Source: Aristolochia californica (lineage: Eukaryota; Streptophyta; Magnoliopsida; Piperales; Aristolochiaceae). Taken from it: DNA of 64,000 nt. Both the position numbers and the translations under genes were made by a program. Location: NCBI GenBank assembly GCA_029961685.1, contig JARWKL010000016.1, forward strand, positions 8,448,358 through 8,512,357, written 5' to 3'. The notes beneath the pieces are model-generated. The model saw only the letters and a list, made by a program, of their open reading frames with translations, did no database searches and was not told the DNA's origin. Of this stretch, positions 38,226 to 50,918 are shown piece after piece. The first letter of the stretch is position 1. The number at the start of each line of letters is the position of its first letter.

Positions 38226-41200
38226 AAGCTTGGTGGAATTTTATAGGAAATGGACTTGTAACTGATCCTAACATGCATTAAATGTGGAGGATATGCATGC
38301 CAGAAACATGTTGAGGATGCAAGTGAACCTAATGATCCAAAAATTTCAAGGAGTGGAAAAAATTAAATTCTCAAGTGGTTGGATATTTACCGGAGCCAAA
38401 CAACCCACTTTTTGCCTATCCTTAAAAATCACAGATACTTTTTGGAACTATCACTCTCGTCATTTGTGCATTTACATCTTGGATACTCAAATTTGTTTTC
38501 GGATCCAAACTTGAGTTTTCACTCTCCTATTTTTTATCGGAAACAAAAAAAATATTAAGGCATAAAAAAATGAAAATTTTAGAGATCATGTATGCAAAAA
38601 AAAATTTCAAAATTATTTCACGCACTAAAAATGAACTCCATGTTTTTGTTATCCATGTTTGGGAAATTCCATTAATACAACCCTAATAATAAGCTTGGTG
38701 GAATTTTATAGGAAAGGGACTTGTAACTGATCCTAACATGCTTTAAATGCGGTGGGTATGCATGCCAGAAAGATGTTGAGGATGCAAGTGGACCTAATGA
38801 TCAAAAAATATCAAGGAGTGAAAAAATCAAATTCTCAAGTGCTAGGATATTTAAAGTAGCCAAACAACCCACTTTTAGCCTATGCTTAAATATCACAGAT
38901 ACTTTTTGGAACTAGCACTCTTAGCATTTGTGCATTTCCATCTTGGATGCTCAAATTTGTCTTCAGATCCAAACTTGAGTTTTCACTCTCCCATTTTTTC
39001 TCGAAAACAAAAAAGATATTAAGGCATAACAAAATGAAAATTTTAGAGTTCTCGTATGTAAAAAAAAATTTGAAAATTATTTCACGCACTAAAAATGAAC
39101 TCCATGGTTTTGTTATCAATGTTTTGGAAATTCCACTAGTACAACCTCTAATAATAAGCTCGGTGGAATTTTATAGGAAAGGGACTTGTAACTGATCCTA
39201 ACATGCTTTAAATGTGGTGGATATGCATGCCAGAAACATGTTAAGGATGCAAGTGGACCTAATGATCCAAAAATTTCAAGGAGTGGAAAAAATCAAATTC
39301 TCAAGAGGTTAGATATTTACCAATGCCAAACAACCCACTTTTTGCCAATCCTTAAAAATGACAGATACTTTTTGGAACTATCTCTCTCAGCATTTGTGCA
39401 TTTCCATCTTGGATGCTCAAATTTGTTTTCAGATCCAAACCTGAGTTTTCACTCTCCCATTTTTCTCGTAAACAAAAAAGAGATTAAGGCATCACAAAAT
39501 GAAAATTTTAGAGTTCATGTATGCAAAAAAAAAAATTTTAAATTATTTCACGCTCTAAAAATAAACTTCAAGGTTTTTTTATCTATGTTTGGGAAATTCT
39601 ACTAGTACAACCCCTAATAATATGCTTGGTGGAATTTATACGAAAGGGACTTGTAACTGATCATAACATGCTTTAAATGTGGTGGATATGCATGCCAGAA
39701 ACATGTTGAGGATGCAAGTGGACCTAATGATCAAAAAATTTCAAGGAGTGGAAAAAATCAAAATCACAAGTGGTTGGATATTTACCGCAGCCAAACAACC
39801 CACTTTTTGCCTTTCCTTAAAAATCACAGATACTTTTTGGAACAATCTCTCTCAGCATTTGTGCATTTCCATCTTGGATGCTCAAATTTTTTTTCAGATC
39901 CAAACTTGAGTTTTCACTCTCCCATTTTTTCTCGTAAATAAAAAAGATATTAAGGCACAACAAAATGAAAATTTTAGAGTTCATGTGTGAAAAAAAATAT
40001 TTCAAAATTATTTCACGCTCTAAAAATGAACTCCAAGGTTTTGTTATCCATGTTTGGGAAATTCCACTAGTACAACCCCTAATAATAAGCTTGGTGGAAT
40101 TTTATTGGATAGGGACTTGTAACTGCTCCTAACATGCTTTAAATGTGGTGGATATGCATGCCAGAAACATGTTGAGGATGCAAATGGACCTAATGATCTA
40201 AATATTTCAAGGAGTGGAAAAAATCAAATTGTCAAGTGGTTGTATAGTTACCGGAGCCAAACAACCCACTTTTTGCCTATGCGTAAAAATCACAGATACT
40301 TTCTAGAACTATCTCTCTCAGCATTTGTGCATTTCCATCTTGGATGCTCAAATTTGTCTTAAGATCCAAACTTGAGTTTTCACTCTCCCATTTTTTTTTC
40401 GTAAACAAAAAAGATATTATGGCATAACAAAATGAAAATTTTAAAGTTCAAGTATGCAAAAAAAAATTTGAAAATTATTTCACGCACTAAAAATGAACTC
40501 CAAGGTTTTGTTATCCATGTTCTGGAAATTCCACTAGTACAACCTCTAATAATAAGTTTGGTGGAATTTTTTAGCAAAGGGACTTGTAACTGATCCTAAC
40601 ATGCTCTAAATGTGGTGGATATGCATGCCAGAAACATTTTGAAAATGCAAGAGGACCTAGTGGTCCAAAAATTTCAAGGAGTGGTAAAAATCAAATTCTC
40701 AAGTGGTTGGATATTTACCGGAGCCAAACAACCCACTTTTTTCCTATCCTTTATAATCACAGATACTTTTTGGAACTATCTCTCTCAGCATTTGTGCTTT
40801 TCCATCTTGAATGCACAAATTTGTCTTCTGATCCAAACTTGAGTTTTCACTCACCCATTTTTTCTCGTAAACAAAAAAGATAATAAGACATAACAAAATG
40901 AAAATTTTAGACTTCATGTATGCCCAAAAAAATTTAAAAATTATTTCACGCACTAAAAATGAACTCCAAGGTTTTGTTATCCATGTTTGGGACATTCCAC
41001 TAGTACAACCCCTAATAATAAGCTTGGTGGAATATTATAGGAAATGGACTTTTAACTGGTCCTAACATGCCTTAAATGTGGTGGATATGCATGCCAGAAA
41101 CATGTTGAGGATGCAAGTGGACCTAATGATCCAAAAATTTCAAGGAGTGGAAAAAATCAAAATTCTCAAGTGGTTGGATATTTCCCGAAGCCAAACAACC

Positions 41201-41954
41201 CACATTTTCCCTATCCTTAAAAATCACAGATACTTTTTGGAACAATCTCTCACAGCATTTGTGCATTTCCATCTTGGATGCTCAAATTTGTTTTCAGATC
41301 CAAACTTGAGTTTTCACTCTCCCATTTTTTCTTCTAAACAAAAAAGATATTATGGCATAACAAAATGAAAATTTTAGAGTGCATGTATGCAAAAAAAAAA
41401 AAATTGAAAATTATTTCACGCACTAAAAATGAACTCCAAGGTTTTGTTATCCGTGTTTGGGAAATTCCACTAGTACAACCCCTAGTAATAAGCTTGGTGG
41501 AATTTTATAGGAAAGGGACTTGTAACTGATCCTAACATGCTTTAAATGTGGTGGATATGCATGCCAGAAACATGTTGATGATGCAAGTGGACCTAATGAT
41601 CCAAATATTTCAAGGAGTGGAAAAAATCAAATTCTCAAGTGGTTGGACCTTTACCGGAGCCAAACAACCCACTTTTTGCATCTTCTTAAAAATCACAGAT
41701 ACTTTTTGGAATTACCTCTCTTTGCATTTGTGCATTTCCATCTTAGATGCTCTAATTTGTTTTCAGATCCAAACTTGAGTTTTCACTCTCCCATTTTTTC
41801 TCGTAAACAAAAAAGATATTAAGGCATAACAAAATGAAAATTTTAGGTTCGTGTATGCAAAAAAAATTTTGAAAATTATTTCACGCGCTAAAAATGATCT
41901 CCAAGGTTTTGTTATCCATGTTTGGGAAATTCCACAAGTACAACCCTTAATAAT
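38226..41954 (+). repeat. Eight right-type monomers
   Basis: Phase marks are at 38226, 38691, 39156, 39622, 40087, 40554, 41020 and 41490. Monomers 39156 and 39622 correspond to 47527 and 47991, 18 monomers downstream. Shared markers are CCAATGCC, AAAAATGACAGAT, CAAACCTGAG/CAAACCTAAG and GATACGAAAGGG. The 41490 region corresponds to 26606, and the 40554 monomer to 27072. Confidence 0.8.
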
Positions 41955-43801
41955 AAGCTTGGTGGAATTTATAGGAAAGGGACTTGTAACTGGTCAAAAC
42001 ATGCTTCAAATGTGGTGGATATGCTTGCCAGAAACATGTTGAGGATGCAAGTGGACCTAATGATCAAAAAATTTCAAGGAGTGGAAAAAATCAAATTCTC
42101 AAGTGGTAGGATAGGAGCCAAACAACCCACTTTTTGCCTATGCTTAAAAATCACAGATACTTTTTGGAACTATCACTCTCAGCATTTGTTCATTTCCATC
42201 TTGGATGCTCAAATTTGCCTTCAGATCCAAACTTGAGTTTTCACATTCTCATTTTTTCTCGTAAACAAAAAAGATATTAAGGCATAACAAAATGAAAATT
42301 TTAGAGTTCTCGTATGCAAAAAAAAATTTGAAAATTATTTCACGCTCTAAAAATTAACGCCAAGGTTTTTTTATCCATGTTTGGGAAATTCCACTAGTAC
42401 AACCCCTAATAATAAGCTTGGTGAAATTTATAGGAATGCGACTTGTAACTGATCATAACATGCTTTTAATGTGGTGGATATGCATGCCAGAAACATGTTG
42501 AGGATGCAAGTGGACCTAATGATAAAAAAATTTCAAGGAGTGGAAAAAATCAAATTCTCAAATGGTTGATTATTTACCGGAGCCAAACAACCCACTTTTT
42601 CCCCATCCTTATAAATCACAAATACTTTTTGGAACTATCTCTCTCAGCATTTGTGCATTTCCATCTTGGATGCTCAAATTTGTTTTCAGATCCAAACATG
42701 AGTTTTCACTCTACCATTTTTTCTCGTAAACAAAAAAGATATTAGGGTATAACTAAATGAAAATTTTAGAGTTCATGTATGCAAACAAAATTTTGAAAAT
42801 TATCACGCGTTAAAAATGAACTCCAAGGTTTTGTTTTCCATGTTTGGGAAATTCCAGTAGTACAACCCCTAATAATAAACTTGGTGGAATTTCAAGGAAA
42901 GGGACTTGTAACTGATCCTAACATGCTTTGAATGTGGTGGATATGCATGCCAGAAACATGTTGAGGATGCAAATCGAACTAATGATCCAAAAATTTCAAG
43001 GAGTGGAAAAAATCAAATTCTCAAGTGGATGGATATTTACCAGAGCCAAACAACCCACTTTTCCCTATCCTTAAAAATCACATGTACTTTTTGGAACTAT
43101 CTCTCTAAGCATTTGTGCATTTCCATCCTAGATGCTCAAATTTGTTTTAAGATCTAAACTTGAGTTTTCATTCTCCAAGTTTTTCACGTAAACAAAAAAG
43201 ATATTAAGGCATAACAAAATGAAAATTTTAGAGTTCATGTATGCAAAAAATATTCTAAAATTATTTCACATTCTAAAAATGAACTCCAAGGTTTTGTTAT
43301 GCATGTTTGGGAAATTCAACTAGTACAACCCCTTATAATAAGCTTGGTGGAAATTATAAGAAAGGGGCTTGTAACTGGTCACATGCTTTAAATGTGGTGG
43401 ATATGGATGCCAGAAACATGTTGAGAATGCAAGTGGACCTAATGATCAAAATATTTCAAGGAGTGGAAAAAATCAAATTCTCAAGTGGTTGGATATTTAC
43501 CGGAGCCAAACAACCCACATTTTCCCTATGCTTAAAAATCACAGATACTTTTTGGAACAATCTCTCTCAGCATTTGTACATTTCCATCTTGGATGCTCAA
43601 ATTTGTTTTCAGATCCAAACATGAGTTTTCACTCTCCTATTTTTTCTCGTAAACAAAAAAGATATTAAGGCATAACAAAATGAAAATTTTAGAGTTCATG
43701 TATGCAAAAAAATATTTCAAAATTATTTCACGCACTAAAAATGAACTCCAAGGTTTTGTTATCCATGTTTGGGAAATTCCACTAGTACAACCCCTAATAA
43801 T
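41955..43801 (+). repeat. Four right-type monomers, including further copies of two modules
   Basis: Phase marks are at 41955, 42414, 42877 (AAACTT) and 43340. The monomer at 41955 pairs with 32653 through the shared deletion. The monomers at 42414 and 42877 pair with 28467 and 28932 (CATGCTTTGAATG, AAATCGAACTAATG, ATGTACTTTTTGG, CTCTCTAAGC). Small private losses include TTATCACGCG near 42800 and GGTCACATGC near 43377. Confidence 0.78.
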
Positions 43802-46800
43802 AAGCTTGGTGGAATTTTATAGAAAAGGGACTTGTAATTGATCCTAACATGCTTTAAACATGGTGGATATGCAATCCAGAAACCTGTTGAGGATGCAAGT
43901 GGACCTAATGATCCAAAAATTTCAAGGAGTGGAAAAATTAAAATTCTCAAGTGGTTGGATATTTACCGAAGCCAAACAACGCACTTTTTCCCGTTCCTCA
44001 AAAATCACAGATACTTTTTGGAACTATCTCTCTCAGCATTTGTGCATTTCTATCTTGGATGCTCAAATTTGTTTTCGGATCCAAACTTGAGTTTTCACTC
44101 TCCCATTTTTTCTCGAAAACAAAAAAGATTTTAAGGCATAAGCAAATGAAAATTTTAGAGTTCATGTAAGCAAAAAAAAAAATTTTAAAATTATTTCACG
44201 CACTAAAAATGATATCCAAGGTTTTGTTATCCATGTTTTGGAAATTCCACTAATACAAACCCTAATAATAAGCTTGGTGGAATTTTATAGGAAAACTACT
44301 TGTAACTTATCCTAAGATGCTTTTAATGTGGTGGATATGCATGCCAGAAACATGTTGAAAATGCAAGTGGACCTAATAATCCAAAAATTTAAGGAGTGGA
44401 AAAAATCAAATTTTCAAGTGGTTGGATATTTACCGGAGCCAAACAACCAACTTTTTGCCTATCCTTAAAAATCACTGATACTTTTTGGAACTACCTCACT
44501 CAGCATTTTTGCATTTGCATCTTGGTTGTGCAAATTTGTTTTCAGATGCAAACTTGCGCTTATAATCTCCCATTTTTTCTCGTAAACAAAAAAGATATTT
44601 AGGCATAACAAAATGAAAATTTTAGAGTTCATGTATGCAAAAAAAAAATTGAAAATTATTTCACGCACTAAAAATGAACTCCAAGGTTTTGTTATCCATG
44701 TTTGGGAAATTCCACTCCTACAACCCCTAATAATAAGCTCGGTGATATTTTATAGGAAAGGGACTTGTAACTGATCCTAACGTGCTTTAAATGTGGTGGA
44801 TATGCATGCCAGAAACATGTTGAGGATGCAAGTGGACCTAATGATCCAAAAATTTCCAGGAGTAGAAAAAATAATATTCTCAAGTGGTTAGATATTTACC
44901 GGAGCCAAACAACCCACTTTTTGCCTATTCTTATAAATCACAGATACTTTTTGGAACTATCACTCTCAGCATTTGTGCATTTCCATCTTGGATGCTCAAA
45001 TTTGTTTTCAGATCCAAACTTGAGTTTTCACTCTCCCATTTTTTCTCGTAAACCAAAAAGACATTAAGGCATAATAAAATGAAAATTTTAAAGTTCCTGT
45101 ATGCAAAAAAAAATTGAAAATTATTTCACGCACTAAAAATGAACTCCAAGGTTTTGTTATCCATGTTTTGGGAAAGTCCACTAGTACAACCCCTAATAAT
45201 AAGGTCGGCGGAATATTATAGGAAAGGGACTTGTAACTGATCCTAACATGCTTTAAATGTGGTGGATATGCATGCCAGAAACATGTTGAAAATGCAAGAG
45301 GAGCTAATGATCCAAAAATTTCAAGGAGTGGAAAAAATCAAATTTTCAAGTGGTTGGATATTTACCGGCGCCAAACAACCCACTTTTTGCCTATCCTTAA
45401 AAATCACAGATACTTTTTGGAACTATCACTCTCAGCATTTGTGTATTTCCATCTTGGATGCTCAAATTTGTTTTCGGATCCAAACTTGAGTTTTCACTCT
45501 CCCATTTTTTCTCGTAAACAAAAAAGATATTAAGGCATAACAAAATGAAAATTTAAGAGGTCATGTATGGAAAAAAAAATTTTAAATTATTTCACGCTCT
45601 AAAAATGAACTCCAAGGTTTTGTTATCCAAGTTTGGGAAATTCCACTAGTACAACCCCTAATAATAAGCATGGTGGATTTTATAGGAAAGGGACTTGTAA
45701 CTGTTCAAAACATGCTTTAAATGTGGTGGATATGCATGCGAGATACATGTTGAGGATACAAGTGGACTAATCATCTAAAAATTTCAAGGAGTGGAAAAAA
45801 TCAAATTCTCAAGTGGTAGGACATTTACAGGAGCCAAACAACCCACTTTTTGCCTATGCTTAAAAATCACAGATACTTTTTGGAACTATCTCTCTCAGCA
45901 TTTGTGCATTTCCTTCTTGGATGCTCAAATTTTTCTTCAGATCCAAACTTGAGTTTTCACTCTCCCATTTTTTCTCGTAAACAAAAAATATATTCAGGCA
46001 TAAAAAATGAAAATTTTAGAGTTCATGTATGCAAAAAAAAAAAATTCAAAATTATTTCATGCACTAAAAATGAAGTCCAAGGTTTTGTTATCCATGTTTG
46101 GGAAATTCCACTAGTACAACCCCTAATAATAAGCTTGGTGGAATTTTATAGGAAATGGACTTGTAACTGATCCTAACATGCTTTAAATGTTGTGGATATG
46201 CATGCTAGAAACATGTTGAGGATACAAGTGGACCTGATGCTCGAAAAATTTCAAGGAGTGGAAAAAATCAAATTCTCAAGTGGTTGTATATTTACCAAAG
46301 CCAAACAACCAAGTTTTTGCCTATCCTTAAAAATCACAGACACTTTTTGGAACTATCTCTCTCAGCATTTGTGCATTTCTATCTTGGATGCTCAAATTTG
46401 TTTTCAGATCCAAACTTGAGTTTTCACTCTCCCATTTTTTCTCGTAAACAAAAAAGATATTAAGGCTTAACAAAATGAAAATTTAAGAGTTCATGAATGT
46501 AAAAAAAATTTTAAAATTATTTCACGCTCAAAAAATGAACTGCAAGGTTTTGTTATCCATGTTTGGGAAATTCCACTAATTCAACCCCTAATAATAAGCT
46601 TGGTGAAATTTTATAGGAAAGGGACTTAGAACTGATCCTAACATGCATTAAATGTGGTGGATATGCATGCCAGAAACACGTTGAGGATGCAAGTGGACCT
46701 AATGATCAAAAAATTTCAAGGACTGGAAAAAATCAAATTCTCAAGTGGTTGGATATTTACCGGAGCCAAACAACCCAGTTTTTGCCTATGCTTAAAAATC

Positions 46801-47060
46801 ACAGATACTTTTTGCAACTATCTCTCTCAGCATTTGTGCATTTGCTTCTTGGGTGCTCAAATTTGTCTTCAGATCCGAACTTGAGTTTTCACTCTCCCAT
46901 TTTTTCTCGTAAAGAAAAAATATATTAAGACATAACAAAATGAAAATTTTAGAGTTCATGCATCCAAAAAAAATATGAAAATTATTTCACGCACTAAAAA
47001 TGAACTCCAAGGTTTTTTTATCCATGTTTGGGAAATTTCACTAGCACAACCCCTAATAAT
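43802..47060 (+). repeat. Seven-monomer module A-B-C-D-E-F-G, copy 4
   Basis: Phase marks are A 43802, B 44270, C 44735, D 45201, E 45666, F 46131, G 46596. The marker order equals 22396-25674, and A-E also parallel 34045-36367 at a steady offset of 9756-9762 bp. B contains a patch of private substitutions (44512-44575). F carries ACCTGATGCTC, and G is preceded by CTAATTCAACCCC. Confidence 0.8.
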
Positions 47061-49521
47061 AAGCTTGGTGGAATTTTATAGGAAAGGGACTTGTAACTGA
47101 CCCTAACATGCTTTAAATGTGGGGGATATGCATGCCAGAAACATATTGAGGATGCAAGTGGACCTAATGATCCAAAAATTTCAAGGAGTGGAAAAAATCA
47201 AATTCTCATGTGGATGGATAATTACCGGAGCCATATAACCCACATTTTTCCAATACTTATAAATCACAGATACTTTTTGGAACTATCTCTCTCAGCATTT
47301 GTGCATTTCCATCTTGGATGCTCAAATTTCTCTTCAGATCCAAACTTGAGTTTTCACTCTCCCATTTTTTCTCGTGAACATAAAAGATATTAAGGCATAA
47401 CAAAATGAAAATTTTAGAGTTCTCGTATGCAAAAAAAAATTTGAAAATTATTTCACGCACTAAAAATGAACTCCAAGGTTTTCTTATCCATGTTTGGGAA
47501 ATTCCACTAGTACAACCTCTAATAATAAGCTTGGTGGAATTTTATAGGAAAGGGACTTGTAACTGATCCTAACATGCTTTAAATGTGGTGGATATGCATG
47601 CCAGAAACATGTTGAGGATGCAAGTGGACCTAATGATCAAAAAATTTCAAGGAGTGGAAAAAATCAAATTCTCAAGAGGTTGGATATTTACCAATGCCAA
47701 ACAACCCACTTTTTACCAATCCTTAAAAATGACAGATTCTTTTTGGAACTATCTCTCTCCGCATTTGTGCATTTCCATCTTGGATTCTTAAATTTGTTTT
47801 CAGATCCAAACCTAAGTTTTCTCTCTCCCATTTTTTCTCGTAAACAAAAAAGATATTAAGGCATAAAAAATGAAAATTTAAGAGTTCATGTGTGCAAAAA
47901 AAAATTTTAAATTATTTCATGCTCTAAAAATGAACTCCAAGGTTTTGATATCCATGTTTGGGAAATTCCACTAGTACAACCCCTAATAATAAGCTTGGTG
48001 GAATTGATACGAAAGGGACTTGTAACTGATCATTACATGCTTTAAATGTGATGGATATGCATGTGGGAAACATGTTGAGGATGCAAGTGCACCTAATGAT
48101 CAAAAAATTTCAAGGAGTGGAAAAAATCAAATTCTCAAGTGGTTGGATATTTACCGCAGCCAAACAACCCACTTTTTCCCTGTCCTTAAAAATCACAGAT
48201 ACTTTTTGGAACTATCACTCTCAGCATTTGTGCATTTCCATCTTGGATGCTCAAATTTGTTTTCCGATCCAAACATGAGTTTTCACACTCCCATTTTTTC
48301 TCGTAAACAAAAAAAGATATTAAGGCATAACTAAATGAAAATTTTAGAGTTCATGTATGCAAAAAATAATTTGAAAATTATTTCACGCATTAAAAATGAA
48401 CTCCAAGGTTTTGTTTTCCATGTTTGGGAAATTCCACTAGTACAACCCCTAATAATAAGCTTGGTGGAATTTATAGGAAAGGGACTTGTAACTGATCCTA
48501 ACATGCTTTGAATGTGGTGGATATGCATGCCAGAAACATGTTGAGGATGCAAATCGACCTAATGATCCAAAAATTTCAAGGATGGAAAAAATTATATTAT
48601 CAAGTGGATGGATATTTGCCAAAGCCAAACAACCCACTTTTTCCCTATCCTTAAAAATCACAAGTACTTTTTGGAACTATCTCTCTAAGCATTTGTGCAT
48701 TTCCATCCAGGATGCTCAAATTTGTTTTAAGACCCAAACTTGAGTTTTCACTCTCCAATTTTTTCTCGCAAACAAACAAGATATTAAGGCATAACGAAAT
48801 GAAAATTTTAGAGTTCATGTATGCAAAAAAATATTCGAAAATTAATTCACTGTCTAAAAATGAACTCCAAGGTTTTGTTATACATGTTTGGGAAATTCCA
48901 CCCCTACAACCCCTAATAATAAGCTTGGTGGAATTTAAAGGAAAGGGACTTGTAAGTGGTCATAACGTGCTTTAAATGTGGTGGATATGCTTGCCAGAAA
49001 CATGTTGAGGATGCAAGTGGACCTAATGATCAAAAAATTTCAAGGAGGGGAAAAAATCAAATTCTCAAGTGGTTGGATATTTACCGAAGCCAAACAACCC
49101 ACGTTTTCTCTATCCTTAAAAATCACAGATACTTTTTGGAACAATCTCTCTCAGCATTTGTACATTTCCATCTTGGATGCTCAAATTTGTTTTCAGATCC
49201 AAACTTGAGTTTTCACTCTCCAATTTTTTCTCGCAAACAAACAAGATATTAAGGCATAACAAAATGAAAATTTTAGAGTTCAAGTATGCAAAAAAAAATT
49301 TGAAAATTATTTCACGCACTAAAAATGAACTCCAAGGTATTGTTATCCATGTTTGGAAAATTCCACTCCTACAACCCCTAATAATAAGCTTGGTGGAATT
49401 TTATAGGAAAGCGACTTGTAACTGATCCTAACATGCTTTAATTGTGGTGCATATGCATGCCAGAAACATGTTGAGGTTGCAAGTGGACCTAATGATCCAA
49501 AATTTCAAGGAGTGGAAAAAA
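47061..49521 (+). repeat. Right-type monomers ending in a 136-bp remnant
   Basis: Phase marks are at 47061, 47527, 47991, 48457, 48921 and 49386. The monomers at 47991 and 48457 are a copy of the TTGAATG/CTCTAAGC module. The monomer at 49386 stops after GGAGTGGAAAAAATAA (about 49522) and is replaced by the start of another monomer, so about 329 bp are missing. Confidence 0.82.
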
Positions 49522-50453
49522 TAACTTTGAGGAATTTTGAAGGAAAGGGACTTGTAACTGATCCTAACATCCATTAAATGTGGTGGATATGCATGCCAGA
49601 AACATGTTGAAAATGCAAGAGGACCTAATGGTCCAAAAATTTCAAGGAGTGGAAAAAATCAAATTCTCAAGTGGTTGGATATTTACCGGAGCAAAACAAC
49701 CCACTTTTTGCCTATCCTTAAAAATCAAAGAAACTTTTTGGAACTATCTCTCTCAGCATTTGTGCATTTCCATCTTGGATGCTCAAATTTGTTTTCGGTT
49801 CCAAACTTGAGTTTTCACTCTCCCATTTTTTCACGTAAACAAAAAAAATAATAAGGCATAACAAAATGAAAATTTTAGAGTTCATGTATGCGAAAAACAA
49901 TTTCAAAATTATTTCACGCACAAAAAATGAACTCCAAGGTTTTGTTATCCATGTTTGGGAAATTCCACTAGTTCAACCCTTAATAATAACCTTGGTGGGA
50001 TTTTATAGGAAAGGGACTTGTAACTGATCCGAACATTGTTTAAATGTGGTGGATATGCATGCCAGAAACATGTCGAGGATGCAAGTGGACCTAATGATCA
50101 AAAAATTTCAAGGAGTGGAAAAAATCAAATTCTCAAGTGGTTGGATATTTACCGGAGCCAAACAACCCACTTTTTGCCTATGCTTAAAAATCACTGATAC
50201 TTTTCAGAACTATCTCTCTCAGCATTTGTGCATATCCATCTTGGATGCTCAAATTTGTCTTCAAATCCAAACTTGAGTTTTCACTCTCCCATTTTTTCTC
50301 GTAAACAAAAAAGATATTAAGGCATAAAAAAATGAAAATTTTAGAGTTCATGTATGCAAACAAGAATTTGAAAAATATTTCACGCTCTTAAAATGAACTA
50401 CAGGGTTTTGTTATCCATGTTTGGGAAATTTCAGTAGTACAACCCCTAATAAT
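49522..50453 (+). repeat. Two-monomer module 'GGTCC/LCLK', copy 2
   Basis: Phase marks are at about 49522 (AACTTTGAGG, damaged) and 49988 (AACCTT). It matches 27072-27999 and 55792-56722: GAAAATGCAAGAGG, CCTAATGGTCC and TTTTCGGTTCC, then GCCTATGCTTAA and TTTGTCTTC. The GAAGGAAAGGG after the damaged mark resembles AAAGGAAAGGG at 27090. Confidence 0.72.
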
Positions 50454-50918
50454 AAGCTTGGTGGAATTTTATAGGAAAGGGACTTGTCACTGATCCTAAC
50501 ATACTTTAAATGTGGTGGATATGCATGCCAGAAACATGTTGAGGATGCAAGTGGACCTAATGATCCAAAAATTTCAAGGAGTGGAAAAAATCAAATTCTC
50601 AAATGGTTGGATATTTACCGGAGCAAAACAACCCACTTTTTCCCTCTCCTTAAAAATCACAGATACATTTTGGAACTATCTCTCTCAACATTTGTGCATT
50701 TCCATCTTGGATGCTTAAATTGTTTTTCAGATCCAAACTTGAGTTTTCATTCTCCCATTTTTTCTCGTAAACAAAAAAATATTAAGGCACAACAAAATGA
50801 AAATTTTAGAGTTCAAGTATGCAAAAAAATATTTGAAAATTATTTCACGCACCAAAAATGAACTCCAAGGTTTTGTTATCCATGTTTGGGAAATTCCACT
50901 AGTACAACCCCTAATAAT
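50454..50918 (+). repeat. Right-type monomer preceding the trimer duplication
   Basis: This 465-bp copy has CCGGAGC and ATCTCTCTCAAC. Its tail (AGGCACAAC, GTTCAAGTATGC, A-run with TATTTG, near 50786-50840) is repeated in the next monomer's tail (51251-51310). Confidence 0.82.

Noticed and set aside
48956..49252. Zinc-knuckle-like string CFKCGGYACQKH in the second forward frame, suggesting a gag origin
   Set aside because: The spacing does not fit C-x2-C-x4-H-x4-C, the fourth ligand is absent, and nothing retroviral (primer binding site, polypurine tract, pol motifs) lies nearby.
49160..49300. CENP-B box
   Set aside because: No TTCG-N4-A-N2-CGGG pattern was found in the monomers read; the few CpGs are in other contexts.
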